Notes: a model not told the origin generated them from the letters alone. DNA of 64,000 bases from Cyprinodon diabolis (GCA_030533445.1 CM060076.1:10966001-11030000); one strand, 5' to 3'. Shown: positions 42,701 to 50,790, counted from the stretch's first letter. A program made the numbers and translations.

Positions 42701-44927
42701 ATGCTCCAGGAGGACCTGAAGAAGGTGAGACACAAACAGTAACTTATTTTCACAGAAATAATTCTTCATGTTTTACTTTTAGTTTGGGTTCAAACTTGAT
42801 TGATTGGAATCAGAAACACAAGATTGGATCCATTTCAGGGAAAATAGAAAACCAAATTGGTTTTACACAGTATCGTAATATTAGTGATTCAGTATTCAGC
42901 TCAGTCTGCAGTAATGGAAGAAACCATTCCAGTATTCATAGTAAATTAAGATTCTTTTTTATGTTCATGGTTGAAATGATTGTTTAGCTCGGCAGCTAAG
43001 AAAACAACCCAAACAGTTATTGATGCTGCTTCTATAAGCACAAGCTTTACATCATCGGAAATATTTTTTATTTTATTGATTGCTCTAATAGGTTTACCTT
43101 CTTTAAGAAACCTGGTTGATTTAAACCTAATTTGTTGCTTTTTCTAAAATGATTATCAACGGTGTATTATTTAATCGTTTGAGGATTTTTATTTATTTTT
43201 ATTTATTTTCAGGTCTAGAAACATAAATTTAGATACAGGTATAGTAGAACAATTTTGTACTTAGAACTTGTTGTCTGTTCTTTTCTATTACCTAAAAGAT
43301 GAGCATCAAAATAGCTTTAAAAGACACAAATTTTAAGTTTGATTTATTTTTATATCTTATTCTTTGAATTGTCATATAAAAGGTTTTCTGAAACTGTTTC
43401 AGTATCAGATACCGCACAAAACACTGAACCCCTTATTTAGTTATTTGTTTCTAGTGAAGGTTATTACCTCACAATCTATGATAATCTAAAGTCAGTATAG
43501 GATTATCTGAACCTGAATCTTTTAATTGGAAATACATGTTTTACAATAATTTCTCCTGAATATAATAAAAATCTGCTGGAACAATTTTTTTTTTAGAAAT
43601 GTTAGTTTGGAAATGTTTTACATACATAAACAAGTTTTTCTTTTGTGATTACTTGTTAGATTATACTTTAACCACAACACAGCTGATAAACAATAATTTA
43701 GTTTATTTTTAGTACATTGATAATGGGCATTGTAAGAGTCACAGACTTTGTTCTTATTTATAGAATTAATAAGCTATGAAATTTATTCATGTTGGACCTT
43801 GAAGGTTTTTGTGTTGTCAATGTAAACTGATTAAAATCTGTCCTCAAAGCTTTTCAGTGTAGCAGTGACTCTCTGTGATGATATTTTTATATAAACACAA
43901 AAAAACCCTACCGGTCTTTAGAAAGTAGGCAGTTATTTTATACCAATTCGAAGGGAGATTATTTTCTAAAGTCATCGATCAACTGAAACATTTTGAACTA
44001 AACACTAAATAGTTTGTGGAAAACTGTCCCTGAACTTTGTCTTAAACTATAGTGAAACGTAGTAGTGGCAGCCTCATGACCTGACAATGAATTTCTTCAT
44101 CAAGCAGAGAGAAGCCAGGCTGGGTTAATGAAATACAGAGCAGTTTTTAAAGAAAGTATGTTAAAGGTTTTAAAAGCCGAGACAGAGATGGAGATTTACC
44201 CCATGGTGACCACACATTTAAAAATTACTGTTCAGATCAATATGCCTTCATTTTTTACAATGGCCTAGACCAGGTCCAGACCTAAATTCAGTTTAGAATG
44301 TGTATCAAGACATTCAGATGTTCAAACATTCTCCATTCAACTTGACCGAGGCTGACCTACTTTCCAAAGACGAGTCAGTTGTGTAGACGTGTCAGGCTGG
44401 TACAGACAAACCCTGAAAGGCTTCTGCTGTAACTGAGGGTACAAATAGTTCTACAAAGTATTGAATCTATCAGAATACAAAAGCACCAATTTATCAGCTT
44501 TTGATGTGTAAAAATTGTTGTAAAATCATGTGTCCTCCTCTTTCCACTTCGGAAATATGATACCTGTTGATCTATTAGGCAACATTCCTTCACATTAAGG
44601 TCTGTGGTTCTAGTTTGACTAAAGTGCACAGGCATGAATACTTCTGCATAGCATTGTACAGGGACCTCCATCCACCCGCTGGCTCGTTTAACAACAAGCT
44701 AATTTGAACTCTGTTTTATTTAATTACATGCAGTTCTACCCTGAGAACTGGATTCATTCTCTGACTTTTCTCTTTTTGTGCAGGAGCGGGAAGAAAAAAT
44801 GCGACTTCAGTCTCAGATCAAGAGGCTCTGGGAGGACAACCAGAGACTTCAGGAGGAGTCCCAGACATCTGCTGCCAAGCTCAAGAAGTTCACAGAGTGG
44901 GTCTTCAACACCATTGACATGAACTGA
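7149..44927 (+). CDS. sipa1l1: sipa1l1 (SPAR), RapGAP and PDZ scaffold; 22 coding exons
   Basis: Signal-induced proliferation-associated 1-like protein 1 stimulates GTP hydrolysis by Rap (and Rap2-type) GTPases. In neurons it organises the postsynaptic density and spine actin. Joining 22 exons in phase gives 1837 residues. Landmarks are: N-terminal [11 protein letters not shown] and [14 protein letters not shown] (58-71); [12 protein letters not shown] and GESFFD; a RapGAP domain at about 635-855 with the catalytic 'Asn thumb' in HIGNDIVTI (N752); a PDZ domain at about 998-1078 with the GQLGFHV loop; a Ser/Pro-rich linker containing [15 protein letters not shown] and TLSDES motifs; and a coiled coil at about 1768-1825 ending [12 protein letters not shown]. 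The start and end identify SIPA1L1; SIPA1L2 and SIPA1L3 have different termini. The gene and motifs are secure. The exon 17/18 junction is the weak point. A mammalian segment of about 30 residues between exons 13 and 14 was not found. Confidence 0.95.
8685..8907 (+). CDS. sipa1l1: sipa1l1 coding exon 2 (residues 470-544)
   Basis: The exon encodes TNAGVAVLE and [19 protein letters not shown], highly conserved in the family. The acceptor is a tandem CAG CAG: use of 8684 includes one Gln and use of 8687 omits it. The donor is GAG/GTAAGA, phase 1. Confidence 0.9.
8908..10369 (+). other. sipa1l1: sipa1l1 intron 2
   Basis: 1462 nt with no recognised element. A poly-T run of about 20 lies at 9607-9627. 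Confidence 0.8.
10370..10500 (+). CDS. sipa1l1: sipa1l1 coding exon 3 (residues 544-587)
   Basis: It encodes [18 protein letters not shown] and [11 protein letters not shown]. The acceptor is CTTAG and the donor GAG/GTAAAA; it ends in phase 0. The block precedes the RapGAP core. Confidence 0.93.
10501..11763 (+). other. sipa1l1: sipa1l1 intron 3
   Basis: 1263 nt with no recognised gene or repeat. Confidence 0.8.
11764..11952 (+). CDS. sipa1l1: sipa1l1 coding exon 4 (residues 588-650)
   Basis: It encodes [44 protein letters not shown] and ends LMKLDEQG. It has a TCTACAG acceptor and a GGG/GTGAGT donor; both junctions are phase 0. The RapGAP domain begins near its end. Confidence 0.95.
11953..14039 (+). 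other. sipa1l1: sipa1l1 intron 4
   Basis: 2087 nt, AT-rich. The only structure noticed is the perfect hairpin at 13753-13800, listed separately. Confidence 0.8.
13753..13800. repeat. Perfect 19-bp inverted repeat in intron 4
   Basis: TTTTGTGCTTTGAGGTTCA (13753-13771) is followed, after a 10-nt loop, by its exact reverse complement (13782-13800). It could be the end of a foldback element or a short structured intronic RNA. Confidence 0.85.
14040..14214 (+). CDS. sipa1l1: sipa1l1 coding exon 5 (residues 651-709)
   Basis: It encodes [40 protein letters not shown] and YRAQLDTK within the RapGAP domain. The acceptor is TGTGCAG and the donor AGA/GTATGT, phase 1. Confidence 0.95.
14215..14948 (+). 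other. sipa1l1: sipa1l1 intron 5
   Basis: 734 nt with a poly-A run near 14667-14681 and no recognised element. Confidence 0.8.
14949..15052 (+). CDS. sipa1l1: sipa1l1 coding exon 6 (residues 709-743)
   Basis: It encodes [20 protein letters not shown] and [15 protein letters not shown] of the RapGAP core. The acceptor is CCACAG and the donor CAG/GTATAA, phase 0. Confidence 0.95.
15285..15442 (+). CDS. sipa1l1: sipa1l1 coding exon 7 (residues 744-796), catalytic Asn
   Basis: It encodes [20 protein letters not shown] and [20 protein letters not shown]. The Asn of HIGND (N752) aligns with the catalytic Asn of Rap1GAP, so GAP activity is predicted. The donor is CAG/GTGAGC, phase 2. Confidence 0.96.
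15589..15670 (+). repeat. Dispersed fish repeat, same family as 51742-52200
   Basis: GGCAAGGCAAATTTGTTTGT, then ATAGCACAGTTCAGTACAAA and GACAATGCAAAGTGCTTTAC. The copy at 51745 repeats these words almost base for base. The pattern (GTATAGCAC..TTCA..CAAAGTGCTTTACAT) is a common teleost interspersed repeat, probably a retroelement tail. Confidence 0.65.
17800..17925 (+). mobile_element. LINE 3' end fragment
   Basis: The words TGCATTTCGTTGCCTTGTAC, CTGTGCAATGACAATAAAGT and TGAATCTAATCTAAATCTAA form the classic 3' end of a teleost non-LTR retrotransposon, finishing in short AATCT-type repeats. Only the tail is present. Confidence 0.65.
20564..21143 (+). CDS. sipa1l1: sipa1l1 coding exon 8 (residues 796-989)
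   Basis: It encodes [53 protein letters not shown] and DVIGWT...[11 protein letters not shown], finishing the RapGAP domain and the linker to the PDZ. The donor is GAG/GTAAAA, directly followed by a poly-A then TA microsatellite and the Tc1 insertion. It ends in phase 0. Confidence 0.95.
21193..22440 (-). mobile_element. Full-length Tc1/mariner transposon, copy 1
   Basis: The element is 1248 bp, bounded by TA (21191-21192, 22441-22442). Its 29-bp terminal inverted repeats are identical and start CACTATATTGCCAAAAGTAT. It inserted into a TA microsatellite in sipa1l1 intron 8. The transposase lies on the minus strand, uninterrupted. It has the same length as the copy at 55671-56918, and I found no base difference between them. 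Confidence 0.95.
21275..22306 (-). CDS. Tc1-family DD34E transposase, intact (copy 1)
   Basis: 343 residues from the ATG at 22306 ([13 protein letters not shown]) to the stop at 21275-21277. The frame is open further upstream to 22420, but MGRSQ is the usual Tc1 start and the longer frame runs into the terminal repeat. It has a helix-turn-helix ([22 protein letters not shown], about 25-46), a GRPRKL minor-groove motif (59-64), and a DDE triad at D154 (LWSDESRF), D245 (FQHDCAPVH) and E280 ([11 protein letters not shown]), with 34 residues between D245 and E280. It is a nuclear cut-and-paste transposase acting on its own terminal repeats at TA sites. All catalytic residues are present, so it may be active. 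Confidence 0.95.
   Translation of the reverse strand: MGRSQELSEFQRGTVIGCHLCNKSSREISSLLNIPQSTVSCIIRKWKCLGTTATQPRSGRPRKLTERGQRMLKRIVRRGRQLSAESITTDLQTSCGLQISSRTVRRELHGMGFHGRAAASKPYITKCNAKRRMRWCKARRHWTLEQWRRVLWSDESRFSIWQSDGRVWVWRLPGERYLSDCIVPSVKFGGGGIMVWGCFSGAGLGPLVPVKGTLNASAYQDILDNSMLPTLWEQFGAGPFLFQHDCAPVHKARSIKTWMTESGVDELDWPAQSPDLNPIEHLWDELERRLRARPSRPTSVCDLTNALLEEWSKIPINTLLNLVDSLPRRVEAVLAAKGGPTSY
23530..23628 (+). CDS. sipa1l1: sipa1l1 coding exon 9 (residues 990-1022), PDZ first half
   Basis: It encodes [20 protein letters not shown] and [13 protein letters not shown], carrying the PDZ peptide-binding loop. The acceptor is GTCCAG and the donor GAG/GTATTT; phase 0 at both ends. Confidence 0.95.
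24274..24849. mobile_element. TTAA-flanked MITE, long copy with poly-G interior
   Basis: Terminal inverted repeats AGCTACAGTGTGTAAT and ATTACACACTGTAGCT are bordered by TTAA at 24270-24273 and 24850-24853. TTAA target sites are used by piggyBac and Kolobok elements, and similar ...GTGTGTA/TACACAC... MITEs are abundant in percomorph fishes. The interior holds a CpG-containing 250-bp stretch and a poly-G run of about 100 nt. No transposase is encoded. Confidence 0.8.
24680..24782 (+). repeat. Long poly-G tract with AGAGAAGCGG interruptions
   Basis: Nearly uninterrupted G for about 100 nt, broken twice by A(GA)GAAGCGG units, inside the long MITE. The poly-Gly and poly-Pro open frames across it are composition artefacts. 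Confidence 0.9.
25073..25246. mobile_element. TTAA-flanked MITE, internally deleted sibling
   Basis: It has the same 16-bp inverted ends and TTAA borders (25069-25072, 25247-25250) as the copy 220 bp upstream. It keeps about 110 bp of the left and 60 bp of the right part and lacks the poly-G interior. Confidence 0.8.
25901..26076 (+). CDS. sipa1l1: sipa1l1 coding exon 10 (residues 1023-1081), PDZ second half
   Basis: It encodes [40 protein letters not shown] and [13 protein letters not shown], completing the PDZ domain. The acceptor is TTCGCAG and the donor CAG/GTAAGA, phase 2. Confidence 0.95.
26077..26479 (+). other. sipa1l1: sipa1l1 intron 10
   Basis: 403 nt with nothing recognised. Confidence 0.8.
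26480..26767 (+). CDS. sipa1l1: sipa1l1 coding exon 11 (residues 1081-1177)
   Basis: It encodes [31 protein letters not shown] and [15 protein letters not shown]. The acceptor is TTTCTAG and the donor AAGAG/GTCAGA, phase 2. Confidence 0.92.
26898..27047 (+). CDS. sipa1l1: sipa1l1 coding exon 12 (residues 1177-1227)
   Basis: It encodes [34 protein letters not shown] and WRQKSMPE. The acceptor is TTCCAG and the donor ACA/GTAATT, phase 2. Confidence 0.92.
27048..27441 (+). other. sipa1l1: sipa1l1 intron 12
   Basis: 394 nt with nothing recognised. Confidence 0.8.
27442..27572 (+). CDS. sipa1l1: sipa1l1 coding exon 13 (residues 1227-1271)
   Basis: It encodes [17 protein letters not shown] and [18 protein letters not shown]. 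The acceptor is CTGATAG and the donor CAG/GTAAAC, phase 1. The following intron is the longest in the gene. Confidence 0.9.
29006..29600. mobile_element. Palindromic MITE with AATTCTGAG tandem repeats, copy 1
   Basis: The left end GGAAGAGGATTAGGGCCACTG and the right end CAGTTGCCCTAATCCTCCT form the same long inverted ends as the copy at 50791-51044, including a shared internal TTTTATTTCAGTT/AACTGAAATAAAA. The interior carries direct repeats of about 20 bp, GTCAGAATTCTGAGATTA, at 29400-29515. Confidence 0.75.
29385..29520 (+). repeat. Tandem repeat, unit about 20 bp
   Basis: Six to seven imperfect copies of AGTCAGAATTCTGAGAWWA. Each contains the palindrome AGAATTCT, so the array can fold on itself. 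Confidence 0.85.
29606..30137 (-). mobile_element. Non-autonomous element with RecQ-like helicase fragment, copy B
   Basis: This is an inverted copy of the element at 2255-2770, with matching ends and interior. On the minus strand the frame reads [15 protein letters not shown], one TAG, then [18 protein letters not shown] followed by [10 protein letters not shown], before running into unrelated sequence. It preserves the N-terminal side of the helicase-like frame better than copy A. The Walker-A Thr is changed (LPRG for LPTG), and everything after it is absent. It abuts the end of the palindromic MITE. Confidence 0.6.
31797..32325 (-). mobile_element. hAT element remnant with BED zinc-finger start
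   Basis: The inverted ends TAGGGGTGGAACGGTT and AACCGTTCCATCCCTA are flanked by perfect 8-bp duplications ATATTTTT (31789-31796 and 32326-32333). The subterminal regions are rich in CGGTTCGGTT/AACCGAACCG motifs, typical of transposase-binding arrays. It is 529 bp, a deletion derivative of a hAT transposon. Confidence 0.85.
31911..32075 (-). pseudogene. Truncated hAT transposase, BED-finger N-terminus
   Basis: The minus-strand frame [20 protein letters not shown] continues [20 protein letters not shown]. This matches the start of a ZBED/hAT BED finger (S.VW.(H/Q)F.F....D..GK.VV.K). The CxxC and His pair that should follow are missing; after VDK the frame runs into end-region sequence and stops. 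Only about 40 residues are transposase-like, so no protein function is expected. Confidence 0.6.
34878..34890 (+). promoter_or_regulatory. Possible CTCF-like motif in intron 13
   Basis: CCAGCAGGGGGAG agrees with the vertebrate CTCF core CCASYAGRKGGC except at its last position. A single motif match is weak evidence. Confidence 0.2.
35094..35191 (+). CDS. sipa1l1: sipa1l1 coding exon 14 (residues 1271-1303)
   Basis: It encodes [29 protein letters not shown] and Q, matching the mammalian VVHLSPNK region. The acceptor is CTTGCAG and the donor CAG/GTCAGA, phase 0. Confidence 0.88.
35192..35293 (+). other. sipa1l1: sipa1l1 intron 14, 102 nt, stop-free in frame
   Basis: The intron has GT-AG ends, is a multiple of three and contains no in-frame stop. 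Retention would insert 34 mostly hydrophobic residues between exons 14 and 15. Confidence 0.7.
35294..35781 (+). CDS. sipa1l1: sipa1l1 coding exon 15 (residues 1304-1466)
   Basis: It encodes [53 protein letters not shown] and [12 protein letters not shown]. The acceptor is GGCAG with the intron ending at 35293; the donor is AAG/GTCAGT, phase 2. The preceding 102-nt intron is open in frame. Confidence 0.93.
35782..38664 (+). other. sipa1l1: sipa1l1 intron 15
   Basis: 2883 nt, with a pyrimidine-rich low-complexity region at about 37770-38115 (TTCCTT/CTTCCT words). Nothing else was recognised. Confidence 0.75.
38665..38850 (+). CDS. sipa1l1: sipa1l1 coding exon 16 (residues 1466-1528)
   Basis: It encodes [29 protein letters not shown] and [13 protein letters not shown]. 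The acceptor is TTTCAG and the donor GAA/GTAAGG, phase 2. Confidence 0.93.
38851..41427 (+). other. sipa1l1: sipa1l1 intron 16
   Basis: 2577 nt, AT-rich, nothing recognised. Confidence 0.75.
41428..41593 (+). CDS. sipa1l1: sipa1l1 coding exon 17 (residues 1528-1583), 3' boundary uncertain
   Basis: It encodes [20 protein letters not shown] and DLKR, matching the family's RDLR...KSTIEEDLKK. The donor AAG/GTATCT at 41593 is the only one that keeps the frame with exon 18, and it implies a 59-nt intron. Without that splice the frame meets a TAG at 41615-41617. Confidence 0.75.
41653..41917 (+). CDS. sipa1l1: sipa1l1 coding exon 18 (residues 1584-1672), 5' boundary uncertain
   Basis: It encodes [32 protein letters not shown] and [14 protein letters not shown], all conserved. 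The frame is closed by a TGA at 41638-41640, so the acceptor must be CACCAG at 41652 or there is an indel. The donor is ATG/GTAAGG, phase 1. Confidence 0.85.
42113..42283 (+). CDS. sipa1l1: sipa1l1 coding exon 19 (residues 1672-1729)
   Basis: It encodes [26 protein letters not shown] and [17 protein letters not shown], matching the mammalian GLMPLPDTA...DWSNLVDAA block. The acceptor is TTAACAG and the donor ACA/GTAAAA, phase 1. Confidence 0.92.
42386..42491 (+). CDS. sipa1l1: sipa1l1 coding exon 20 (residues 1729-1764)
   Basis: It encodes [18 protein letters not shown] and [14 protein letters not shown]. The acceptor is TTCCAG and the donor CAG/GTCGAG, phase 2. It is less conserved than its neighbours; phase and splice signals support it. 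Confidence 0.85.
42646..42724 (+). CDS. sipa1l1: sipa1l1 coding exon 21 (residues 1764-1790), coiled coil start
   Basis: It encodes [20 protein letters not shown] and KK, the start of the C-terminal coiled coil. The acceptor is TATAG and the donor AAG/GTGAGA, phase 0. Confidence 0.93.
42725..44783 (+). other. sipa1l1: sipa1l1 intron 21
   Basis: 2059 nt, AT-rich, nothing recognised. Confidence 0.75.
44784..44927 (+). CDS. sipa1l1: sipa1l1 coding exon 22 (residues 1791-1837 and stop)
   Basis: It encodes [35 protein letters not shown] and [12 protein letters not shown] followed by TGA. This is the family's C-terminal coiled coil, and the FNTIDM ending is specific to SIPA1L1. The acceptor is TTGTGCAG. 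Confidence 0.96.
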   Translation, partial: EREEKMRLQSQIKRLWEDNQRLQEESQTSAAKLKKFTEWVFNTIDMN

Positions 44928-46005
44928 GCTGCTGCACACACAGCTCATCTACACACTGAATTTAGAAGAGGCAGACGGGGAACCTCTAAACCCCTTCTGC
45001 ATTCTTCCATTGGTCTGATATCCCCTCAACTTCTTTGAACTTTCCTGTTATGTTTGGAGGATGAAATTTGTGGAACTCGTTTCTACTTGTTTGCCTTCCC
45101 CTATTTCATTCAATGGCCAAACAGATCTCCTCCTCCTCATTCTCAAGATGTTGACTTTTGCACTTATTCCATTGGATCGAAATGAAGAACCGTCTCCTTT
45201 GTGGCGCTCTCCTCCTTTCAGACCAACATTTGGCCTTTTACACATCGATTTGTTCATTTTCCTGCTCTCACTTCTTTTAAAACATCTTTCAGCTGCTCTG
45301 AAAAAGCAAACCTTGTTTGTGCCAAATCAAAGAAGCCTCAGCAGGGAGTCGCTCAGGCACCCCTTCTTAAAAGAGGACAACTTAAACGCCACACAGACGT
45401 GCGTCACAGATCTGCTGCAGCAGCAAACAAATACACATAGATCTAAATCCACAACATAGTTCAAGAGAGATGTTTCAACTGCATGTTAAAGGTTGAATCT
45501 GTTTTTTGTTCTTTGCATCTAAAATGTCTGGACATCCAGCTTCAGTCATGTTTATCTTCCGTTTTACCCCCCCTTCATTCAGATCTTTTTTTATACACAC
45601 TAACACCTGAAACAGGAGTGTATTAAAAGCCATTGGCAAGCAGTGCCATAAAACCAAGACTGATCCAGTGCTAATCGGTCCATCTCAGTTCTACGTGTCT
45701 TAAAAGCAATAGGAAGAAGCCCGGACTCCTGGGTTTGTCTGAAAAGAACCTTGAGTCGAGAAAAAACCCACCTAATATGGATATTGTATGTTTGCAAGAA
45801 CGAAAAGCTGCACAAGAGCCTTCATCACCTTCCTCTACGAAAAAGGAAAACAAGGACTCATCATCTCACTGCCTGAACGAGGAGAGCCGGCTGATTTTAA
45901 GATAACGGACACTTTTTGGCTGGAATGAAGGGAGTCTTTTTAATCCCACGTTAATTTATTTCCTTGTATTATAATTCCAATAAATGAGTTGTTCTATTCG
46001 TACAG
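44928..46005 (+). other. sipa1l1: sipa1l1 3' UTR, proximal form
   Basis: From the TGA to about 20 nt past a canonical AATAAA at 45979-45984. Further AATAAA hexamers at 47438-47443 and near 48815-48830 could serve longer 3' UTR forms. Open frames inside it show no conserved content. Confidence 0.55.
45979..45984 (+). terminator. sipa1l1: Candidate polyadenylation signal AATAAA
   Basis: A canonical hexamer about 1050 nt after the stop codon, followed within 40 nt by GT-rich sequence (GAGTTGTTCTATTCGT). Confidence 0.5.
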
Positions 46006-46167
46006 TACAACTGATATTAGTGTTTAGTTCTTAAAGACCAATGTTCAATAGTTATATTATTTAAATGGCTTTCTTTCCTAACTTTACCTAAAGCCTGACT
46101 ATATGCTTTTTATTCTGCATTTTGTTGTATTCGTGGTGCCCAAGCCTGCTGTTGTGTTGCTTACAGT

Positions 46168-46179
46168 GCCATCTAGTGG
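46168..46179 (-). promoter_or_regulatory. Candidate CTCF motif, minus orientation
   Basis: GCCATCTAGTGG on the + strand is CCACTAGATGGC on the minus strand, a full match to the vertebrate core CCASYAGRKGGC. It lies about 170 nt past the predicted 3' end of sipa1l1. Confidence 0.35.
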
Positions 46180-47161
46180 TGACCAGTGAAAACGTCATGA
46201 TTTGTAAATGTGCTGCATACCACCTGTATTTTTTTCTTTAATTAATTTTTCCCCCAATGCTTCATGATTTGATTCCAAAAAAAAAACTCTTAGAAATAGA
46301 ATGAGAATAATAAGCAGCTAGCAGTAAGAGACAATCAGAGGTAGATTTTTATTTAAACAAAAAGGAGCAGAATTAGTGTAGATGTGTCTGTTTTTGTCCA
46401 TTACGTCTACAGTTTTCCTCAGGTTCAAGGGGACAAAATATTGTCAGAAAGTACATTTGCACATGGTAAAGAGTATATCTTCTAAGGATGTGAAACGTGT
46501 TGCCATAGTGAGAATGTCCATAAGTCTACCCAGCCGTGCCTACAGTACACTTGTTTTAGGTCAATTACTCGCAGGCAGAACAGGGACGTGCCTTTGAAAC
46601 AGCATCAGGGGAGCAGATAAAAGGGAAAGCCTCTTGATCTTCATCTGGATACTGCAACACCCCGTTTTCTTTTTGTTAAAACCCCCTTCACACGGATTTT
46701 AGTTCGCTGTCGTGAGGCATTAAATGTGTCTGAGGCAAGGAGCCAGGTCAGTAAAGTGAGACGGAGTGTTTTCACACACATTTTTGGATATGTGTGCCTT
46801 CACATTCCTTTTAGTGGTGGGGGAATTCCGACACACAAACCTAAAAGTAAATATTAGAAGATAATCTGCCTCTAAACATAAAGAAGGTAAATAAAGAGTC
46901 ACAATGGAACCCTGATTTTACCCTAGTTTGTTAAAACGGTAGATTTGTGTCATAACATTAGGAAACCATGATAAACCTAAAACCATATGCTTTAAATTTA
47001 AAAGCAAACAAATCTGGAAATGAAAAAGGCTGCCACATCCATGGTTCCATTAGACTGCATATCTTTACATTAATGATGCTGATATTCAGTCAAAATTTGT
47101 CATTTTATTCAGCAGGATTAGCTTCATCTTGACTTATCTGCATTACAATTGATCCCTAAAT

Positions 47162-47174
47162 CCACCAGATGGCG
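47162..47174 (+). promoter_or_regulatory. Candidate CTCF motif, plus orientation
   Basis: CCACCAGATGGCG fully matches CCASYAGRKGGCR. Together with the site at 46168 it forms a divergent pair 1 kb apart. Confidence 0.35.
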
Positions 47175-50100
47175 AAAAATCTCACTATCCAGCTTTAAAG
47201 CAGAATTTTGACTGTTTTGGGTCAAAACTGAAAAGTAGGACTAGTTATGCATAAATACACATTGACCAAAGGTTTATTTTCCCTGTGAAGAAAAGTGATG
47301 CTTCGCCCAATACTTTCTATTCTGGGTGATTTGATAGTACATGACCTGTACTCATTGGAAAGGTGTCTTTTTAATCAATTTTTTTTTCCATCTGACAGAT
47401 GACCAGGTACAGTTTGATCCTCTCTAACCTTTAAACAAATAAAGGCTTTAACAACAAAAAAAATGAGCCAGTTTAAGGAAACTTCTATTATAAAAGCAGT
47501 GTTTATTCTCATTTATAACTTTAAATTATGGCATAGTGCTCAAGACTAAAAGCTGAAACTGAATCAAAAGAATATTTAAAGTGTGCACATATTTAAAGAA
47601 AATATGTTTCCGTCTTAAAAATGTGTTTTGCAGCTAAGGAACACAGACTGGTGACATGTTAATGGGGTAGTTCTTAAACGTGCCACTAAAAGCTGGTATT
47701 TTCACAGGTGTGTGTACCGTCGCTGTATTTCTTCAACCCAGATTTGATCTGAAAATGCCTGAACTTTCTTAGTAGAGATGTATGATTATAGAGTTGACCA
47801 CCCTGCAGTGTTTACCATAGATTTAGAGAAACATGAATGTAGAACAAAGCAAGCTTAAGGATAAGATATGTTTTCTAATAACCAACACACCAATAGAGAG
47901 AGGACTCTCAGCATCACTATCGGTTCTGTTTTAAGAATCTTGTCCATCTTTAACAGCTATAATCATACCAGTAGATAATTAGCATTTCTTCTGATTTAAA
48001 CAGTGTTATATGATATTGAAATAAGCCCATGGGAAATTCTTACTCTACAAAGATTAATCCCTATTCCAACCTCCATGTTTAATAATCAGTGGCATCATTC
48101 GTTTCATTGCTGTACCTGGTTTTTCTAATGAAGAATGACATTATGTAAACCTGTAAAGTTTTTTTTTGTGTGTGAGAGAGAATGTTGAATTATTTTACTC
48201 ATTTGCTTTCTTTATGTTTGTTTTTTTTTTTTGCTTAACTGATGCATATTTGAAATGTGAATGTAAAGATGTTTCGGTCCATTTCGTGAGATCTGTTATG
48301 GAGATCCTTTGCACAGTGTTCACATGTTTCGGATATAAGAAGGGTTGTTTTCCTTTCCAGTGCAATTTTGTCTAGATGTTGCCGTGCAGCTCCCATCCAT
48401 CAATAGAGATGCTTAATTTTATTCCCTTCATAAAAACAAAATCCCTTCTTTTTTTTTCACCCTGAATGCACCACTGATCAGGTGGCAAAAGGGAAGAACA
48501 GACGGGATGTTGCATGTTTCGTCGGGATGCTTGTCACGCACAGCTTGAGAGTTCAGTGACTGCAGCAGGAGAGGGAGGATACTTAATGCTCAGAGATGCA
48601 GGCTGCGCTGCTTTGTCAGCTCGCTCCTCTTCCAAGAGCAAACTTAGCTGTATGCTGATCAGCTCCCACACCTTAAAGATTTGACCAGAAGTTTTACACG
48701 ATTGAAAAAAAAAAATATATATATATATATACTGTTTACATCCCAGATTCATTGTCTTTGTAAGATGTAAAAGTATGACCAAGACATTTGCAGTGATCAA
48801 AGTATTAAAAGTTTCTGAAATAAATAAATGCCATATTAGTTTGACGTCCTGTCGTTTGTGCCTGATGTGGTGATAACGGCTCATTCAGCCAGAAAGGCAG
48901 AGTGGATTTATCGGTTCTCTCCTGTGCTGGTCTTGTCTGAATATACCTTGCATGGAGGAGTGGCTGAAAGAAGTTGGATCTGACCTGTGGAGGCCTCAGG
49001 CTCCCACTGTTCTTCTCACTGATTCATCTGGTTGGATTTTAGCTGCTCCCAAGGCAAGAAACAATCACTCCACCTGAATTTCCTGCTCTCAGTATGCAGC
49101 TGCTGCTTGAATGGAGGAAAGGAAACTATACTTGCATAATAAAAAAAATGTATTTTTTTAAAAATCAGTTTTCTACAATTTGTAAAATTCTCACTTTTCA
49201 ACTTAAATAGAAATACAGAACTGCTTACTTGATATGCATCTATTATAATTTTCATTTAAGTTTTTGCTAGTATTTAGTAAAAATGTTCAAGAGGTGTGAA
49301 TACTGTATGTTGGTAACATAATCTGTTACCAGGTTAGACTACTTAGTCTGATCCAAGAAAATAAAACCTGCACTATAGAACGGACAAAAGATTTAATAGA
49401 AATTCCAAATGTAACATTAAATACCTTTTTCTAATTTGAAGAAATATTTCTGATTTAAGTCCAGTTTTGTTACCCTTTGAAGATCTGTGAGCCTCATACC
49501 TCACAAGCAAAACAGAAGCACAATCAGGTGTACAGACCGGAGTTTGGGTGTGATTGCACACTTCTCTGAAAGAAAATCATCTTTGATGAGATTGTTGGCC
49601 TGGAATAAATATACATCCAATCATACTAAAATAACATGTTTGCTTTTTTCCTGGGGGGGGAAGCAAAAGCCGGAGGTCCAGAACTGCTTCTATTTACCAA
49701 AAATTAAGGCTAAGCAAAAAGAAAGACCACGATTAAGCCTGATTTCATTCTGCATTCCCAGGCTTTCTTAATTCTTATGATTGCAGTGATGATATAGTTT
49801 TGGCAGACCGCCTTGATTGCAACTAGTTGCACCTGCAAACACAGTATGCCATCAATGAATTGCGTAAACCTTCTGAACCAAAGCTTTTACTGACAAATTT
49901 GTGACTGTAGTGATGATTTGCAAACAAGAGCTGCAGTTGTGAAAGTGATGCCAACAGGTGGGTGTGAGATCGTCTTTCAGCCCATCTTCAGTGATGCTCA
50001 AAGCTTTTTCTGTCATCAGAGGTTGAGTTCCTGCTGGGTCGGTACAGAGAAGGTGTTTAATGAGGAGGACGCAATGGTTTATCCACCGCACAGGTGGAAA

Positions 50101-50790
50101 AAAGTTCATTTTAAATCACCTGGACCATGTTTATAAAGTGTTTTAGGCTTAATTATCCCAAACAGATGCAAGCAGAATAATTCTACTTTATTTTTAAAAG
50201 CCTGTTAGAGTTAATATAAAGCCAGCCTTTTGTAGCTTCTTCTAGTTTACATTATTCATTAGGTTGCTAACCTGAATCATTTATTGATTAAATGTTGAAC
50301 AATTTGCTACAAGATAGACAAATTAGGATTAACTACCCAGCAGAGATAAATGCACCGCTACACAGTAAATAGAACCAAATTGGACTTTATGTGTATCTAG
50401 ATCTAATTATGAGCTGACCAGATTGTCCTGGAAGCATTAGGATTCATTTAAATTGTGCTGGATCATCTATAAATTGTGTTGGGCTTGTTTTTTTTGTTTT
50501 TTTGACAATAGTTGCAAATATCAGCTATAATCAAAAATTCAATCATCTTTCTGTTTGAAAGCATCCTTGTTTGGTGGCAGGAAGCAAATTGCAGCCTGTA
50601 ACAACTATGATTGTAAAGTGGCGGGGACAAAATTTAGAGCAAAAGTTTTCTGAGATGTTGCTTTGAAGCAGGGATATGATGCATAGTTATTTTTTTTTAA
50701 GGTAAGATGTTTTGTTGCTGCCTGAAGCTAGTGGATCATATTACAAGCAAATATAAGTGAATAAGTTATATTTGGACTTAAAGGCATCTA

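Larger units (their letters stand above)
46006..50784. other. Intergenic or distal 3' UTR
   Basis: No coding similarity was found. It holds the two CTCF-like motifs (46168-46179 and 47162-47174) and an A-tract plus TA microsatellite at about 48704-48731. Confidence 0.5.

Noticed and set aside
7149..44927. Assignment to sipa1l2 or sipa1l3
   Set aside because: Both paralogues have different N-termini and different C-terminal endings; [11 protein letters not shown] and FNTIDM are SIPA1L1 features.
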